Virus record (IMG/VR): IMGVR_UViG_3300030104_000768
Span: 1-23,110 of that record
DNA from: a virus
DNA: 23,110 nt
Reading direction: 5' to 3' (one strand)
In this document: positions 12,556-21,088 of the stretch, piece after piece
Position numbering within the stretch: position 1 is the stretch's first letter
Layout: each line of letters starts with the position of its first letter
Position numbers and translations under genes: made by a program
Notes under the pieces: generated by a model
Database searches by the model: none
Seen by the model: only the letters and a program-made list of their open reading frames with translations
Told to the model about the DNA's origin: nothing

Positions 12556-14447
12556 ATAATTATTTACCAACTGATTACCAAGCATTCATACATAAGTCGA
12601 GGTATGCAAAATACTTTGATGGTAAAGGTAGAGAGTCTTGGCCTGAGACAGTAAGCAGATACATATCTGAAGTTGTTCATACAAAAGTTGATGAGCAAAC
12701 AACCAACGAAATAGAACAAGCTATACTTAGCCTAGAAGTTATGCCCAGTATGAGGGCTATGATGACTGCAGGTCCAGCTTTAGAGAGAGACAACACAGCA
12801 GGATACAACTGTTCTTACCTACCAGTAGATGATCCTAAGTCTTTTGACGAGGCTATGTTTATTCTATTGTGTGGCACTGGTGTAGGCTTCAGTGTTGAAC
12901 GTCAGTTTGTTCAGCAGCTACCAGAAGTACCTGAGCTATACGACAGTGAGACAATGATAGTTGTTAAGGATAGTAAAGAAGGTTGGGCTAAAGCTTTTCG
13001 TCAGCTGTTAGCTTTACTCTGGGCAGGTGAGATACCACAATGGGATGTCTCTCGTGTACGTCCTGCAGGTGCAAGGCTCAAGACATTTGGTGGTAGAGCC
13101 AGTGGCCCTGCCCCACTAGTAGAACTATTTAACTTTACTGTGCAGACATTTAGAAGCGCACAGGGACGTAGACTATCATCTATGGAATGCCATGACCTAA
13201 TGTGTTTCATTGGTCAGATCGTTGTTGTAGGTGGAGTAAGACGTAGTGCTATGATCTCACTATCTAATCTCAGTGATGACCGTATGCGTCACGCTAAGTC
13301 AGGTCAATGGTGGGAGACTGCAGCACACAGAGCACTAGCAAACAACTCTGTTTCCTATACAGAGAAACCTGATATAGAAACATTTATGAGAGAATGGACT
13401 GCTCTAGTTGAGAGTAAGTCTGGTGAAAGAGGGATATTTAATCGTGAAGCATCTAAGAAACAAGCTGCAAAATTTGGCAGACGTGATCCTGACTTTGAGT
13501 TCGGCACAAACCCATGTAGTGAAATTATATTACGGCCTTATCAATTTTGTAATCTCACTGAAGTCGTTGTTAGGGCAACAGATACAGTTGATGATCTTGA
13601 GCGTAAGGTTAAACTGGCAACTATTCTTGGGACTGTTCAGTCTTCCTTCACTAAGTTTCCATATCTGCGAAAAGTGTGGCAACGAAATACCGAAGAAGAA
13701 CGACTGTTGGGTGTGTCGCTCACTGGAATAATGGACAACAAACTATTAACAACTAGAAACAAAGGATTGGAGAAGACCCTTGAACATTTACGAGAAGTTG
13801 CTGTTCATACTAATAATGATTATGCTAATCGCCTTGGCATACCACAAAGTACATCTATCACCTGTGTCAAGCCAAGCGGAACGGTTAGCCAACTTGTTGA
13901 CAGTGCCTCTGGAATACACGCAAGACACAGTAGGTACTACATAAGAACAGTAAGAGGTGATAACAAAGATCCTCTAACACAGTTTATGAAAGACCAAGGC
14001 ATACCTAACGAGCCTTGTGTATTTAAAGGAGATACAACTACAGTGTTTAGTTTTCCTGTAAAGTCTCCTAACAAAGCTATCACAAGAGACGATATGACAG
14101 CCATAGAGCAACTAGAGATGTGGCTTATATATCAAAGATCATGGTGTGAACATAAGCCATCAGTCACTATCTCAGTAAGAGATGATGAGTGGATGGAGGT
14201 TGGTGCATTTGTTTACAAACACTTTGACGAGATGTCAGGTGTATCATTTCTACCACACTCTGATCACACCTATCAACAAGCACCATACCAAGACTGTGGT
14301 AAGCATGACTATGAAATGTTACTATCATGTATGCCAGATAAGATTGACTGGTCTAAACTATCAGAGTACGAACAAGAAGATAATACTGTAGCGATGCAGA
14401 CAATGGCTTGCTCTGGCGATGTCTGTGAAATTGTAGATTTAACATAA
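12552..14447 (+). CDS. nrdJ: Class II (cobalamin-dependent) ribonucleotide reductase
   Basis: This 631-aa enzyme converts ribonucleotides to deoxyribonucleotides with adenosylcobalamin as radical source. Cys87 (AGYNCSYLP) and Cys333 (QFCNLTE) are the active-site disulfide pair. Cys322 within NPCSEI is the thiyl-radical Cys, with Glu324 beside it; the 322/333 spacing of 11 equals that of Cys408/419 in the Lactobacillus leichmannii enzyme. The C-terminal CSGDVC (620, 625) is the CX4C reductant pair, also as in that monomeric triphosphate reductase. A phosphate-binding segment (KPSGTVSQLVDSASG) is present. It is shorter than the 739-aa bacterial enzyme, suggesting a reduced accessory region. No NrdA/NrdB genes are nearby. 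The choice of class II implies a host with B12 supply and independence from oxygen-linked radical generation. Confidence 0.95.
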   Translation: MNNYLPTDYQAFIHKSRYAKYFDGKGRESWPETVSRYISEVVHTKVDEQTTNEIEQAILSLEVMPSMRAMMTAGPALERDNTAGYNCSYLPVDDPKSFDEAMFILLCGTGVGFSVERQFVQQLPEVPELYDSETMIVVKDSKEGWAKAFRQLLALLWAGEIPQWDVSRVRPAGARLKTFGGRASGPAPLVELFNFTVQTFRSAQGRRLSSMECHDLMCFIGQIVVVGGVRRSAMISLSNLSDDRMRHAKSGQWWETAAHRALANNSVSYTEKPDIETFMREWTALVESKSGERGIFNREASKKQAAKFGRRDPDFEFGTNPCSEIILRPYQFCNLTEVVVRATDTVDDLERKVKLATILGTVQSSFTKFPYLRKVWQRNTEEERLLGVSLTGIMDNKLLTTRNKGLEKTLEHLREVAVHTNNDYANRLGIPQSTSITCVKPSGTVSQLVDSASGIHARHSRYYIRTVRGDNKDPLTQFMKDQGIPNEPCVFKGDTTTVFSFPVKSPNKAITRDDMTAIEQLEMWLIYQRSWCEHKPSVTISVRDDEWMEVGAFVYKHFDEMSGVSFLPHSDHTYQQAPYQDCGKHDYEMLLSCMPDKIDWSKLSEYEQEDNTVAMQTMACSGDVCEIVDLT

Positions 14448-14456
14448 GGAGATACC

Positions 14457-14927
14457 ATGTTACAACCAATTAAAGGATCATATTACAGAAGGTTTCAACC
14501 TCAGTCATACGCAGAGAATGACAGTAAGGCTAAGAAAACAATAACAAGTTACTTAGAAAGTCATGGACATACTATCCTTGATACTGAGGAAGACTTTTCT
14601 TTTGACATAAAGAGTAAGAAGAATGATGGTATGTACTACTCTGAAGTAGAGATGAAGAACCAGTGGACAGGTGATTGGAATCCTAAGTGGAAAGAGATAC
14701 GCATACCTTACAGAAAGTACAGGCTTATAAACAAGTATAAGAAAGTAGAGGGTGACAATACTTACTGTAACTTCTACGTCATACGTAGTGACTGTAAACA
14801 AGCATGGAGAATCAAAGACTTTCAACTTAATGAAGAGTGTGCTAAGGAGATATGGTTAGCCAACGCTAGACGGTATGAATACTTCTTTCATATTCCCTAC
14901 GGTGAAGCAGAACTTATAGAGGTGTAG
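14457..14927 (+). CDS. Predicted PD-(D/E)XK nuclease-like phage protein (156 aa)
   Basis: AAGGAG nine bases upstream marks the start. The central region has a putative PD-(D/E)XK arrangement: Asp near residue 50 (FSFDIKS), then YSEVEMKNQW with E-x-K, followed by an invariant-looking W-R-Y block (PKWKEIRIPYRKYRLI) that could bind DNA. Two later Cys (SDCKQAW, EECAKE) do not form a metal motif. The layout matches a group of conserved phage proteins annotated as nucleases of this superfamily or as hypothetical. It follows the reductase and precedes DUF3310. A nuclease role is plausible but not proven, because the upstream acidic residues cannot be assigned with certainty. Confidence 0.65.
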   Translation: MLQPIKGSYYRRFQPQSYAENDSKAKKTITSYLESHGHTILDTEEDFSFDIKSKKNDGMYYSEVEMKNQWTGDWNPKWKEIRIPYRKYRLINKYKKVEGDNTYCNFYVIRSDCKQAWRIKDFQLNEECAKEIWLANARRYEYFFHIPYGEAELIEV

Positions 14928-14930
14928 CAT

Positions 14931-15152
14931 ATGGCAGAAGATAATGTAAACAACCCAGCGCATTATGGTCGAGGTGATATCGAATGCATCGAATACATAA
15001 AAGATTTTCTAACGGATGAAGAATATACTGGCTACCTTCGGGGCAACATAGCTAAGTACCTTCACCGTTGGAGGTATAAGAATGGGGTAGAAGATTTAAA
15101 GAAAGCTCAATGGTATCTTGAGGCTTTAGTGCAACAACAATCTAGGAAATAA
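14931..15152 (+). CDS. DUF3310 family protein (related to part of T7 gp1.7)
   Basis: This 73-aa protein is nearly pure DUF3310: VNNPAHYGRGDIECIEYIKD, then GYLRGNIAKYLHRWRYKNG and EDLKKAQWYLEAL. The family is widespread in phages and overlaps the C-terminal part of T7 gp1.7, a dTMP/dGMP kinase, so it may be linked to nucleotide metabolism. Standing alone without an N-terminal domain it may not itself be a kinase. It lies three bases after the nuclease-like gene and one base before the next gene, within the nucleotide block. Confidence 0.88.
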   Translation: MAEDNVNNPAHYGRGDIECIEYIKDFLTDEEYTGYLRGNIAKYLHRWRYKNGVEDLKKAQWYLEALVQQQSRK

Positions 15153-15153
15153 A

Positions 15154-15363
15154 ATGAAGGTTATAAAAAAGAAAACCCTCGAGCAGGAAGCCCAAGAGTT
15201 TCGTAAATTAAAAGTTATTGAAGAGCCACCTATGTCAGCTCGTATATATCTAGCAGGTCAAGCACTGTCAGGGTTGCTTGCTGCTAGTCGTGGTGGTTAC
15301 GTTAGGCTTGATGAGGTAAAGAGAGAAGCCTACGAGTGGGCAGATAGAATGTTAGAAGATTAG
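15154..15363 (+). CDS. Small hypothetical protein (69 aa), last gene of the + strand block
   Basis: It starts one base after the DUF3310 stop, with AGGAAA at 15144-15149. The N-terminus is basic (MKVIKKKTLEQEAQEF). A moderately hydrophobic helix (ARIYLAGQALSGLLAAS) and an acidic helix (DEVKREAYEWADRML) follow. The hydrophobic helix is too polar for a confident membrane call. Its stop (TAG 15361-15363) overlaps the stop of the opposing virion gene (15360-15362), so transcription from both sides converges here. Function unknown. Confidence 0.75.
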   Translation: MKVIKKKTLEQEAQEFRKLKVIEEPPMSARIYLAGQALSGLLAASRGGYVRLDEVKREAYEWADRMLED

Positions 15364-18300
15364 TTGGTTGCTCTTTTCTTGAGGTATTTCTCATACTCTA
15401 GGTATGCCTCAAGAGTATCTAGCTGTTCATTTGTAAGATCTTTAAACTCAACTTTTTCTCCTGTCTGTTCTTGCATCATGGCAAGACCTCTGTCAATCTT
15501 AGCCCAGTTGTACTTGCTACCTATGTCTATCATCTTAGCTAAAATTATATCGTCAGTTTCGTATATACCACGTTCCATAAATGTTAGTGTGGTTGCTCTG
15601 GCATCACTAAACATATTGTTTACTAAGTTTGTTCTCCACTCTAATGTAGGTATTATTTTACGAGAACCTTTAGCTTCCCTAAACTTAGGACTTTTTAGTA
15701 GTTCAGACGACATGTGTTCTACAACTTCATGAAATAGTTGATTGTATCTGTTGTCTGCTTGAGCACTTTTAGTTCTTAGGTTAGCCAAGTAAGTTGGTCT
15801 ACCAATAATACTTAACACTTTCTTGGTGTCAGTCATTTCAACTTCTCTGTAGCCAAGTTGTTTAGCTGCATCTAAAGTTATCTTACCTGTTGCAGCATTA
15901 AACTTTTCTTCAGATATATCTTTACCACTTACTACAGCAATGATCTGATCCATATAACGTAGTGAATTATTTAATGTTTCACTACCCTCTTTTCTATTGA
16001 CCATCTTGTAGTCATTACCTCTGGCTAAACCAATAGCAGTATTAACAGGATCTAAGAATCTAGTTGACCCCGATACAGCCTGAGAAAAGATCTTACCCCA
16101 AGGTTTAACAAATGATTCTCTAGCTCTACTACCTGCTGAAGTTTCCCAATCTGTTGCAGCTACAACGACAGTATCACCTAGACCATCAGTTATCTGATTA
16201 AGCTGTCTTGTAAGTTGTCCCGGTCCAAGCACCTCTATAATCTGAGCTATCTCTTCTCGTGGTGGTGTCGTTCCATCAAGAGCATAGGAAAGAAGTCGAC
16301 CTAAACCTTTGGCATGAGATATTGGAAAGTCATACTTTATATCTTTAACACCGCCAGTTTTATCATCAATAGATTCATTCCAAGCTAGACCAAGTTCTTT
16401 ATTTAACATTTCATTTTGAGCTAGTCCGTATATAGCTGCTAGACCTACTGCACCACGAACAGTATTTTCTCTGATACCTCTTTGAGTTCCAGTCTTTATA
16501 CCTGCTATCTGTAGAGCAGCAGTAATACCTGTTCCATCAGACATAAGAGCTACGGTGTTGTTAAAAAATCTACCAAAAGGTATTAACAAACCGAGACCTG
16601 CAACATCTCTAGCCTCTTCTATAATCTTAGGTACAAACCCTGCATCTTTATACGACAGGGCAAAGGTAGCTTTCTGTGTTTCGTATACTGATTTGTTTAG
16701 TATATCCATGTACTCTTTACTTGCTATAAGTTTAGCAGCGTTGGGATCATTAAAAAATTCATTAAAGTTTTTCTTAAAACCTATTCTTAATCCTTTATCT
16801 AATTGATATACAAACTCTTGAGACTTTGTAAGTATGTCTTGACCATGTACAAAGTTTATTGTTTGCAATATGTCAATACCCTTATCGACTTGCAAACCCA
16901 TTATGCTTTTAGAATAATCCACATCACCACCAAAAGCTTTCTTTAAAGCATCATCAACTTCGATACCACCATTCATAGCAAATGTAAGTTGTCTCAATGC
17001 ATCAGGATTTTTATTTGCAATGGACATGTATGCATCGTAAGTCATACCTGTGTCTGTAAGATTTTTTAATCTTTGAATTTGTGCCATCATCAACTGCTTA
17101 AAAATACGTAAAGACTCTGCAGAATTTTTACCATCACCCAATACTTTATTCAAACCTGCTTGACCTAAGTAAGTTAAAGCAAGTGCAGCATCGGTAATTG
17201 TATTTATACTCATAGCAGAACCATAACCTACTAGATTAAGATAAGATGTGCTAGGAGCTGTAACAAGTAAACGAATAACTTTACGTTGTGCATCTACTAC
17301 AGTTTGATTTACTTTACCTAACCAACTAACTTTCTTAGTATCTTTAAGATCTAGTTTGTTGTCTATGTTAAGTAGTGCTGCAGCTGCATCTGATATAGAT
17401 ACCCCCTCAGCCTGTGTTCTTGATATACCTAATCTTTTTGCAAACTGACTTGCAGCATTCATTAAGCGACCTTGATCACTCATCTTTTTTGCAAAGATGT
17501 CTGCAAAATTTTCCATGTTTATTTTTCTTTTACCTGCTTTATCACCAAGATCTACCATCTTGATACCAGTAGCTTTAGTAAAATCTTTTATAAATTGTTT
17601 TGCAACTTTAGGGTCAGTCTTTTTTAATACATCTGCAATATAATTAGATACACCATCTTCAGGTGTACGTTTTATAAATACATGTCCTTGCTCTGCAAAT
17701 ATTTGAGCCATACCTTTAATGCCAAGATCATCATCACCCATTAAAAATTTAATAAAGAAATCTGTATCTAAGTCTTGAAGCTCTGCACCACGAAGTGCTT
17801 TATCCCTTAATGTTTCTGTAAAAGGTGTATCTTCTTTTAAAATTCTTAGGGCTTCTCTTGGATCAAACTTCTTCGGTACTTCTACATCTATGTCTGGCTG
17901 TGCCAGTGCATTCTTATTTTTCTGTAGTGCAACTGTACCAAACCTTACACCCCCAATAATCATAGTGCCTACACCTGCAAGACCTAGATTAATCTTATTA
18001 ATTTCTTCTTGTACACCAGTTCTTACAAGACCTTTTTCATAGGCATAAGCAGAACCTACATTGACAGCCATTTCAACAGCCATGTTTGCAGTTATCTCTT
18101 TTGCATTAGACTTAAGTCTATTCTTAATTGTATCGGGGATTTTATCTCTAGCTTCTTTTTTAGCAACTGCTTTAGTTGCATTATCTTTAGAAACTTTTTT
18201 AAATGTTTCAGTGAACACTTTATTAGCTGCTTTCTCTGCAACTTCTGCGGCAACACCTTGTTGTAGTTGCCTTCTGTAACTGGTTATAGCAGCTCTCTGT

Positions 18301-18827
18301 GCTAGTTTAGCAGCAGCTTTACTACCAGTACCAGTAAATAATTTACCTATGCCAAAGCCAATTAGGTTAACTGGATCAGCTAGTGTAGTTCTTGCGTAGT
18401 CTCCTACAGCTTCTAGTTTTTCTCCTGCAGTAGTCTCTCCACTAAAGACTCCAGCCATGTTTTCAAAAAGCTCGTAAGCTTTACCAACAGTTGCTAGTTC
18501 TTCAGAGTCATCTTCAAGACTGTTTAGAAATGCAACCTCACCTACAGTTCTTACAGAGTTACCACCAGAAAAACCCCTCATGTTGTTAAGGAATTTATTT
18601 ACAACTTCTTCTCTATTATCTTTACGAAACTCATCAACACCAAATCTAGTTTCCATGTAGTCTCTAACTGTACCAAAGTATCTATCACTGGTTAAGTCGT
18701 TTTGAGAATATGTACCAAACTTTATTGGTTCAGGTTCTTGAATTGTTTGTTGTGCTTCATCTGAAGCAGGTTTTGAATTATAAAACTCTTCATATGTAAC
18801 ATCTGGATCAAATAATGATTTAGCCAT
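15360..18827 (-). CDS. Large internal virion / DNA ejection-type protein (1155 aa)
   Basis: The size and position, last in a virion block after a lysozyme protein, resemble T7 gp16-type ejection proteins, which leave the capsid to form a tube across the host envelope. No lytic transglycosylase domain is seen at the N-terminus; that activity appears to be carried by the separate gene at 20301-21074. Much of the protein is helical with several amphipathic or hydrophobic stretches: about residues 150-162 (DPVNLIGFGIGKL), 280-300, 519-560, 742-763 (VAGLGLLIPFGRFF) and 790-805. These could insert into membranes after ejection. A Lys/Ala-rich helical region lies at about 170-250. The gene starts one base after the preceding stop, with AGGAAG upstream. 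Homology to gp16 is inferred from architecture, not shown by motif. Confidence 0.7.
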   Translation of the reverse strand: MAKSLFDPDVTYEEFYNSKPASDEAQQTIQEPEPIKFGTYSQNDLTSDRYFGTVRDYMETRFGVDEFRKDNREEVVNKFLNNMRGFSGGNSVRTVGEVAFLNSLEDDSEELATVGKAYELFENMAGVFSGETTAGEKLEAVGDYARTTLADPVNLIGFGIGKLFTGTGSKAAAKLAQRAAITSYRRQLQQGVAAEVAEKAANKVFTETFKKVSKDNATKAVAKKEARDKIPDTIKNRLKSNAKEITANMAVEMAVNVGSAYAYEKGLVRTGVQEEINKINLGLAGVGTMIIGGVRFGTVALQKNKNALAQPDIDVEVPKKFDPREALRILKEDTPFTETLRDKALRGAELQDLDTDFFIKFLMGDDDLGIKGMAQIFAEQGHVFIKRTPEDGVSNYIADVLKKTDPKVAKQFIKDFTKATGIKMVDLGDKAGKRKINMENFADIFAKKMSDQGRLMNAASQFAKRLGISRTQAEGVSISDAAAALLNIDNKLDLKDTKKVSWLGKVNQTVVDAQRKVIRLLVTAPSTSYLNLVGYGSAMSINTITDAALALTYLGQAGLNKVLGDGKNSAESLRIFKQLMMAQIQRLKNLTDTGMTYDAYMSIANKNPDALRQLTFAMNGGIEVDDALKKAFGGDVDYSKSIMGLQVDKGIDILQTINFVHGQDILTKSQEFVYQLDKGLRIGFKKNFNEFFNDPNAAKLIASKEYMDILNKSVYETQKATFALSYKDAGFVPKIIEEARDVAGLGLLIPFGRFFNNTVALMSDGTGITAALQIAGIKTGTQRGIRENTVRGAVGLAAIYGLAQNEMLNKELGLAWNESIDDKTGGVKDIKYDFPISHAKGLGRLLSYALDGTTPPREEIAQIIEVLGPGQLTRQLNQITDGLGDTVVVAATDWETSAGSRARESFVKPWGKIFSQAVSGSTRFLDPVNTAIGLARGNDYKMVNRKEGSETLNNSLRYMDQIIAVVSGKDISEEKFNAATGKITLDAAKQLGYREVEMTDTKKVLSIIGRPTYLANLRTKSAQADNRYNQLFHEVVEHMSSELLKSPKFREAKGSRKIIPTLEWRTNLVNNMFSDARATTLTFMERGIYETDDIILAKMIDIGSKYNWAKIDRGLAMMQEQTGEKVEFKDLTNEQLDTLEAYLEYEKYLKKRATN

Positions 18828-18828
18828 A

Positions 18829-19773
18829 TTATCTTCCTAAGATATACTCTGCAGCACCTTGTCCATACCTTGTGTTAAAATCTCTAATTTGCTCATTAAG
18901 ATCTGGTCTCTCCTCATCCGAAGCTCGTTTTAATTTTTCCACATCACTTGGAATAAAGACATACTTGTCAAGTTCTCCAGATACTCCCGGTATAAATAGA
19001 GGATCTCCAGTTTGTTTTAACTTATCTAAAACTATTGGTCCAAACATATCACGCAAAGGTGTTGGGTCATCATTATAATTTGTAATCGCATCGTTTAACT
19101 TTATTGCCTCGTCTGTATTCCTGTCAGGAAACTGACTTAGTTGATTGTTAGCATATGCAAGTAGTGAGTTATCAAATGATTTTCTTTGCTTCTCACCATC
19201 TATTTTACCTAAATATGCAGGAGCTATTTCAACACCAACCTGCGGTCTAGTAACAGTAGGTAAAGCACCTATCCTAGAAGTTAATGATGCCAACGTTTCA
19301 TCATCTAATACTGAGGTTGGATCAGTTAATAGTGTCTGACCTATAGATACACCTTCTTCATAAGCTTTCATCCAATCCTCATCACCATAGTTTTCAGCAA
19401 CAATTACTATATTATCCATTAGTTCTTGACCAGTTGGTAAAGTTCCTACATTATCACCTCTGGTTTGAATAGCATTAAGGACTGTCTTAAGAGCAGTTGG
19501 AGATGCAGAAAGTTTTGCAAGGTAATCATTAGCACCATCAATATCACCTAGAAGTCTTTTAACTTTATCAAGACCAACTTTATCTATAACCATAGGATTT
19601 TTACGATCACCTATATGTTCTGAAATACTTGTAAGTCTACGAAGCATTCTGTTTTCATTAAACTGGTCATCAAGTCTTTTTTGTTCGTTCCTTTTATATT
19701 CTCTATCTTCCTTGTCTGCCATTCTTTTATCATAAGCAGCCCAGCCTCGTTCAATACCTGCCCACATACCCAT
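18829..19773 (-). CDS. Predicted virion protein (314 aa)
   Basis: This protein begins MGMWAGIERGWAAYDKR and then has a highly charged helix at about 15-45 (ADKEDREYKRNEQKRLDDQF) that looks like a coiled coil. The rest is mostly helical and acidic, with Pro/Thr-rich linkers (PTVTRPQVGVEIAP). No enzymatic motif is seen. Its start shares one base with the stop of the upstream gene (TAATG), and its stop is one base from the start of the large ejection-type gene, so all three are probably translated together. Position suggests an internal virion or adaptor protein; the precise role is unknown. Confidence 0.7.
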   Translation of the reverse strand: MGMWAGIERGWAAYDKRMADKEDREYKRNEQKRLDDQFNENRMLRRLTSISEHIGDRKNPMVIDKVGLDKVKRLLGDIDGANDYLAKLSASPTALKTVLNAIQTRGDNVGTLPTGQELMDNIVIVAENYGDEDWMKAYEEGVSIGQTLLTDPTSVLDDETLASLTSRIGALPTVTRPQVGVEIAPAYLGKIDGEKQRKSFDNSLLAYANNQLSQFPDRNTDEAIKLNDAITNYNDDPTPLRDMFGPIVLDKLKQTGDPLFIPGVSGELDKYVFIPSDVEKLKRASDEERPDLNEQIRDFNTRYGQGAAEYILGR

Positions 19774-20297
19774 TATGAAATCTCCCTTGCCATAAGACCT
19801 TTAGGTTTTTCTTCTTGCATTTCAGGTTGCTCCATAGGCATCTCTTCTTGCATAGGTTCTTCTTTCATAGGAGATAGATCTATATCTTCTTCATTGTCTA
19901 TATCTTCTAGAATTTTTCTAGCTTCTTGCTCGTTTATTTGAGAGTTTAAGGCATCCATATCCATCTTGTCATCTGAAAGACCTTCTTTATATTCTATACC
20001 AGCTGCATCTGCTGTGCCTGATATATACTCATGTATGACTGGACCTATAATTAAGGATGTATCTATAGTGTGTATGCCTTCTGATACAGCACCTCTAAGT
20101 ATACCTTCAGTTAGGGTTACTACATCTAACCCAAGTTCAAGTAAACCTAATGTTGCTTTGGTTGTTTCAGGATTATCTAACCTATCCATGTGCCACATTA
20201 ATGCATCTTCTGGATTTGGATACTCTGGTGGGTTTTCCCAAGGATAGTTTTTAGGTTCAGTTGTTAGAGACTGTCCCGGAATTGGTGCATTAAACAT
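19773..20297 (-). CDS. Conserved marine-phage structural-type protein (174 aa)
   Basis: The N-terminus (MFNAPIPGQSLTTEPKNYPW, followed by ENPPEY) is a recognisable signature of a family found in marine tailed phages next to virion genes. A helical core follows (LLELGLDVVTLTEGIL, then GIHTIDTSLIIGPVIHEYI). The last ~35 residues are low-complexity Glu/Met/Pro/Gln (PMQEEMPMEQPEMQEE), probably disordered. The gene lies three bases after the lysozyme gene and overlaps the next start by one base. Function is not established; a role in virion assembly is inferred from its neighbours. The acidic tail might mediate contact with a basic partner or DNA-filled capsid. Confidence 0.75.
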   Translation of the reverse strand: MFNAPIPGQSLTTEPKNYPWENPPEYPNPEDALMWHMDRLDNPETTKATLGLLELGLDVVTLTEGILRGAVSEGIHTIDTSLIIGPVIHEYISGTADAAGIEYKEGLSDDKMDMDALNSQINEQEARKILEDIDNEEDIDLSPMKEEPMQEEMPMEQPEMQEEKPKGLMAREIS

Positions 20298-20300
20298 TTA

Positions 20301-21074
20301 TTATTTCCCTAGATAAAGTCTTGATTTTTTCTTACGTAAATCCATTTTTGGTATGCCCGGATTTAAATAACCTTTAGAAAAAACTTCTGTTGCTTCATCT
20401 ACGTTTTTAGTTTTTTCTAGTTGTTCTATTATTTTTATAAAGTATGGATCATTTTGTACTTCCTGAACAAAAAATCCAAAGTTTGCTTCATAAGAATTTA
20501 TATCTAAATTATTTTTTTTAACAAAACCCTCAAACTTTTTTCTTCTTTTTCCAGTCCACATCGCCCAACCTGCGCCACCCCTAGAACCGGGAACAAGTGG
20601 CTTTAATTCTTCAGGCATTGTAAAGCCACCGGTTTCATGATCAAAGTTTCCTACCAGAGCAGCAGCTTGAAAATCACTCAAACCAAAAACTTCCTCTATA
20701 TCAGCTTTAAACTTAACACCAGTTTCAAAACCTTCAAATCCAGATCCACTAAGATTTAGTTTAGGTTCTTTTTGTGTAGAGTCTGTGTTAGCTTTTACAA
20801 GGGCATCTTCTACCTGTTCTTTTAAACTTTTGTTAGAAGCCTGTAACTTATCAAAGAACTCAGTCATAAAACCTAATTCAGATTCTGATTCTTTACTACG
20901 ACTTGGTATGAGAGATTTTTTACCGATACCTTCACCAGTAAGTAGGGATGTATTTATTTCATTATCAACAAACTTACGTTCTCTTTTACCAAGACCCTTC
21001 TGTTGTAATCTAAGAGTCCCTGCTTTTCTAGCTGCCATTAAATTTGTTTCATAAGTTCGTTGTTCTCTTGACAT
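20301..21074 (-). CDS. Virion-associated protein with phage tail lysozyme domain
   Basis: This 257-aa protein has a basic/helical N-terminus (about 1-110) and a C-terminal phage tail lysozyme-like domain (about 124-257). Key features are the helix GLSDFQAAALVGNFDHETGG with probable catalytic Glu147, then GGAGWAMWTGKRRKKFEGF, which matches the GYGIAQWTG-type signature of the family, and a FFVQEVQNDPYF helix. Such enzymes open peptidoglycan locally while DNA enters the cell. Because the gene lies among ejection-type genes and has no signal peptide or visible holin beside it, I read it as an entry enzyme rather than the lysis endolysin. It fits a split version of T7 gp16, where the muralytic domain is fused to the large ejection protein. 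Confidence 0.85.
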   Translation of the reverse strand: MSREQRTYETNLMAARKAGTLRLQQKGLGKRERKFVDNEINTSLLTGEGIGKKSLIPSRSKESESELGFMTEFFDKLQASNKSLKEQVEDALVKANTDSTQKEPKLNLSGSGFEGFETGVKFKADIEEVFGLSDFQAAALVGNFDHETGGFTMPEELKPLVPGSRGGAGWAMWTGKRRKKFEGFVKKNNLDINSYEANFGFFVQEVQNDPYFIKIIEQLEKTKNVDEATEVFSKGYLNPGIPKMDLRKKKSRLYLGK

Positions 21075-21088
21075 ATTAATTATATCCC

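Noticed and set aside
14931-15152. Full nucleotide kinase
   Set aside because: Only the DUF3310 portion is present in 73 aa, with no Walker A or other kinase domain.
15364-15732. 122-aa open frame on the + strand opposite the large virion gene
   Set aside because: Antisense shadow of a long, clearly coding - strand gene, with no good ribosome site and Ser/Leu-rich composition typical of such shadows.
18009-18279. Cys/Phe-rich + strand frames inside the large virion gene
   Set aside because: Two overlapping antisense frames produced by the Lys/Ala-rich helical coding region; no ribosome site and implausible composition.
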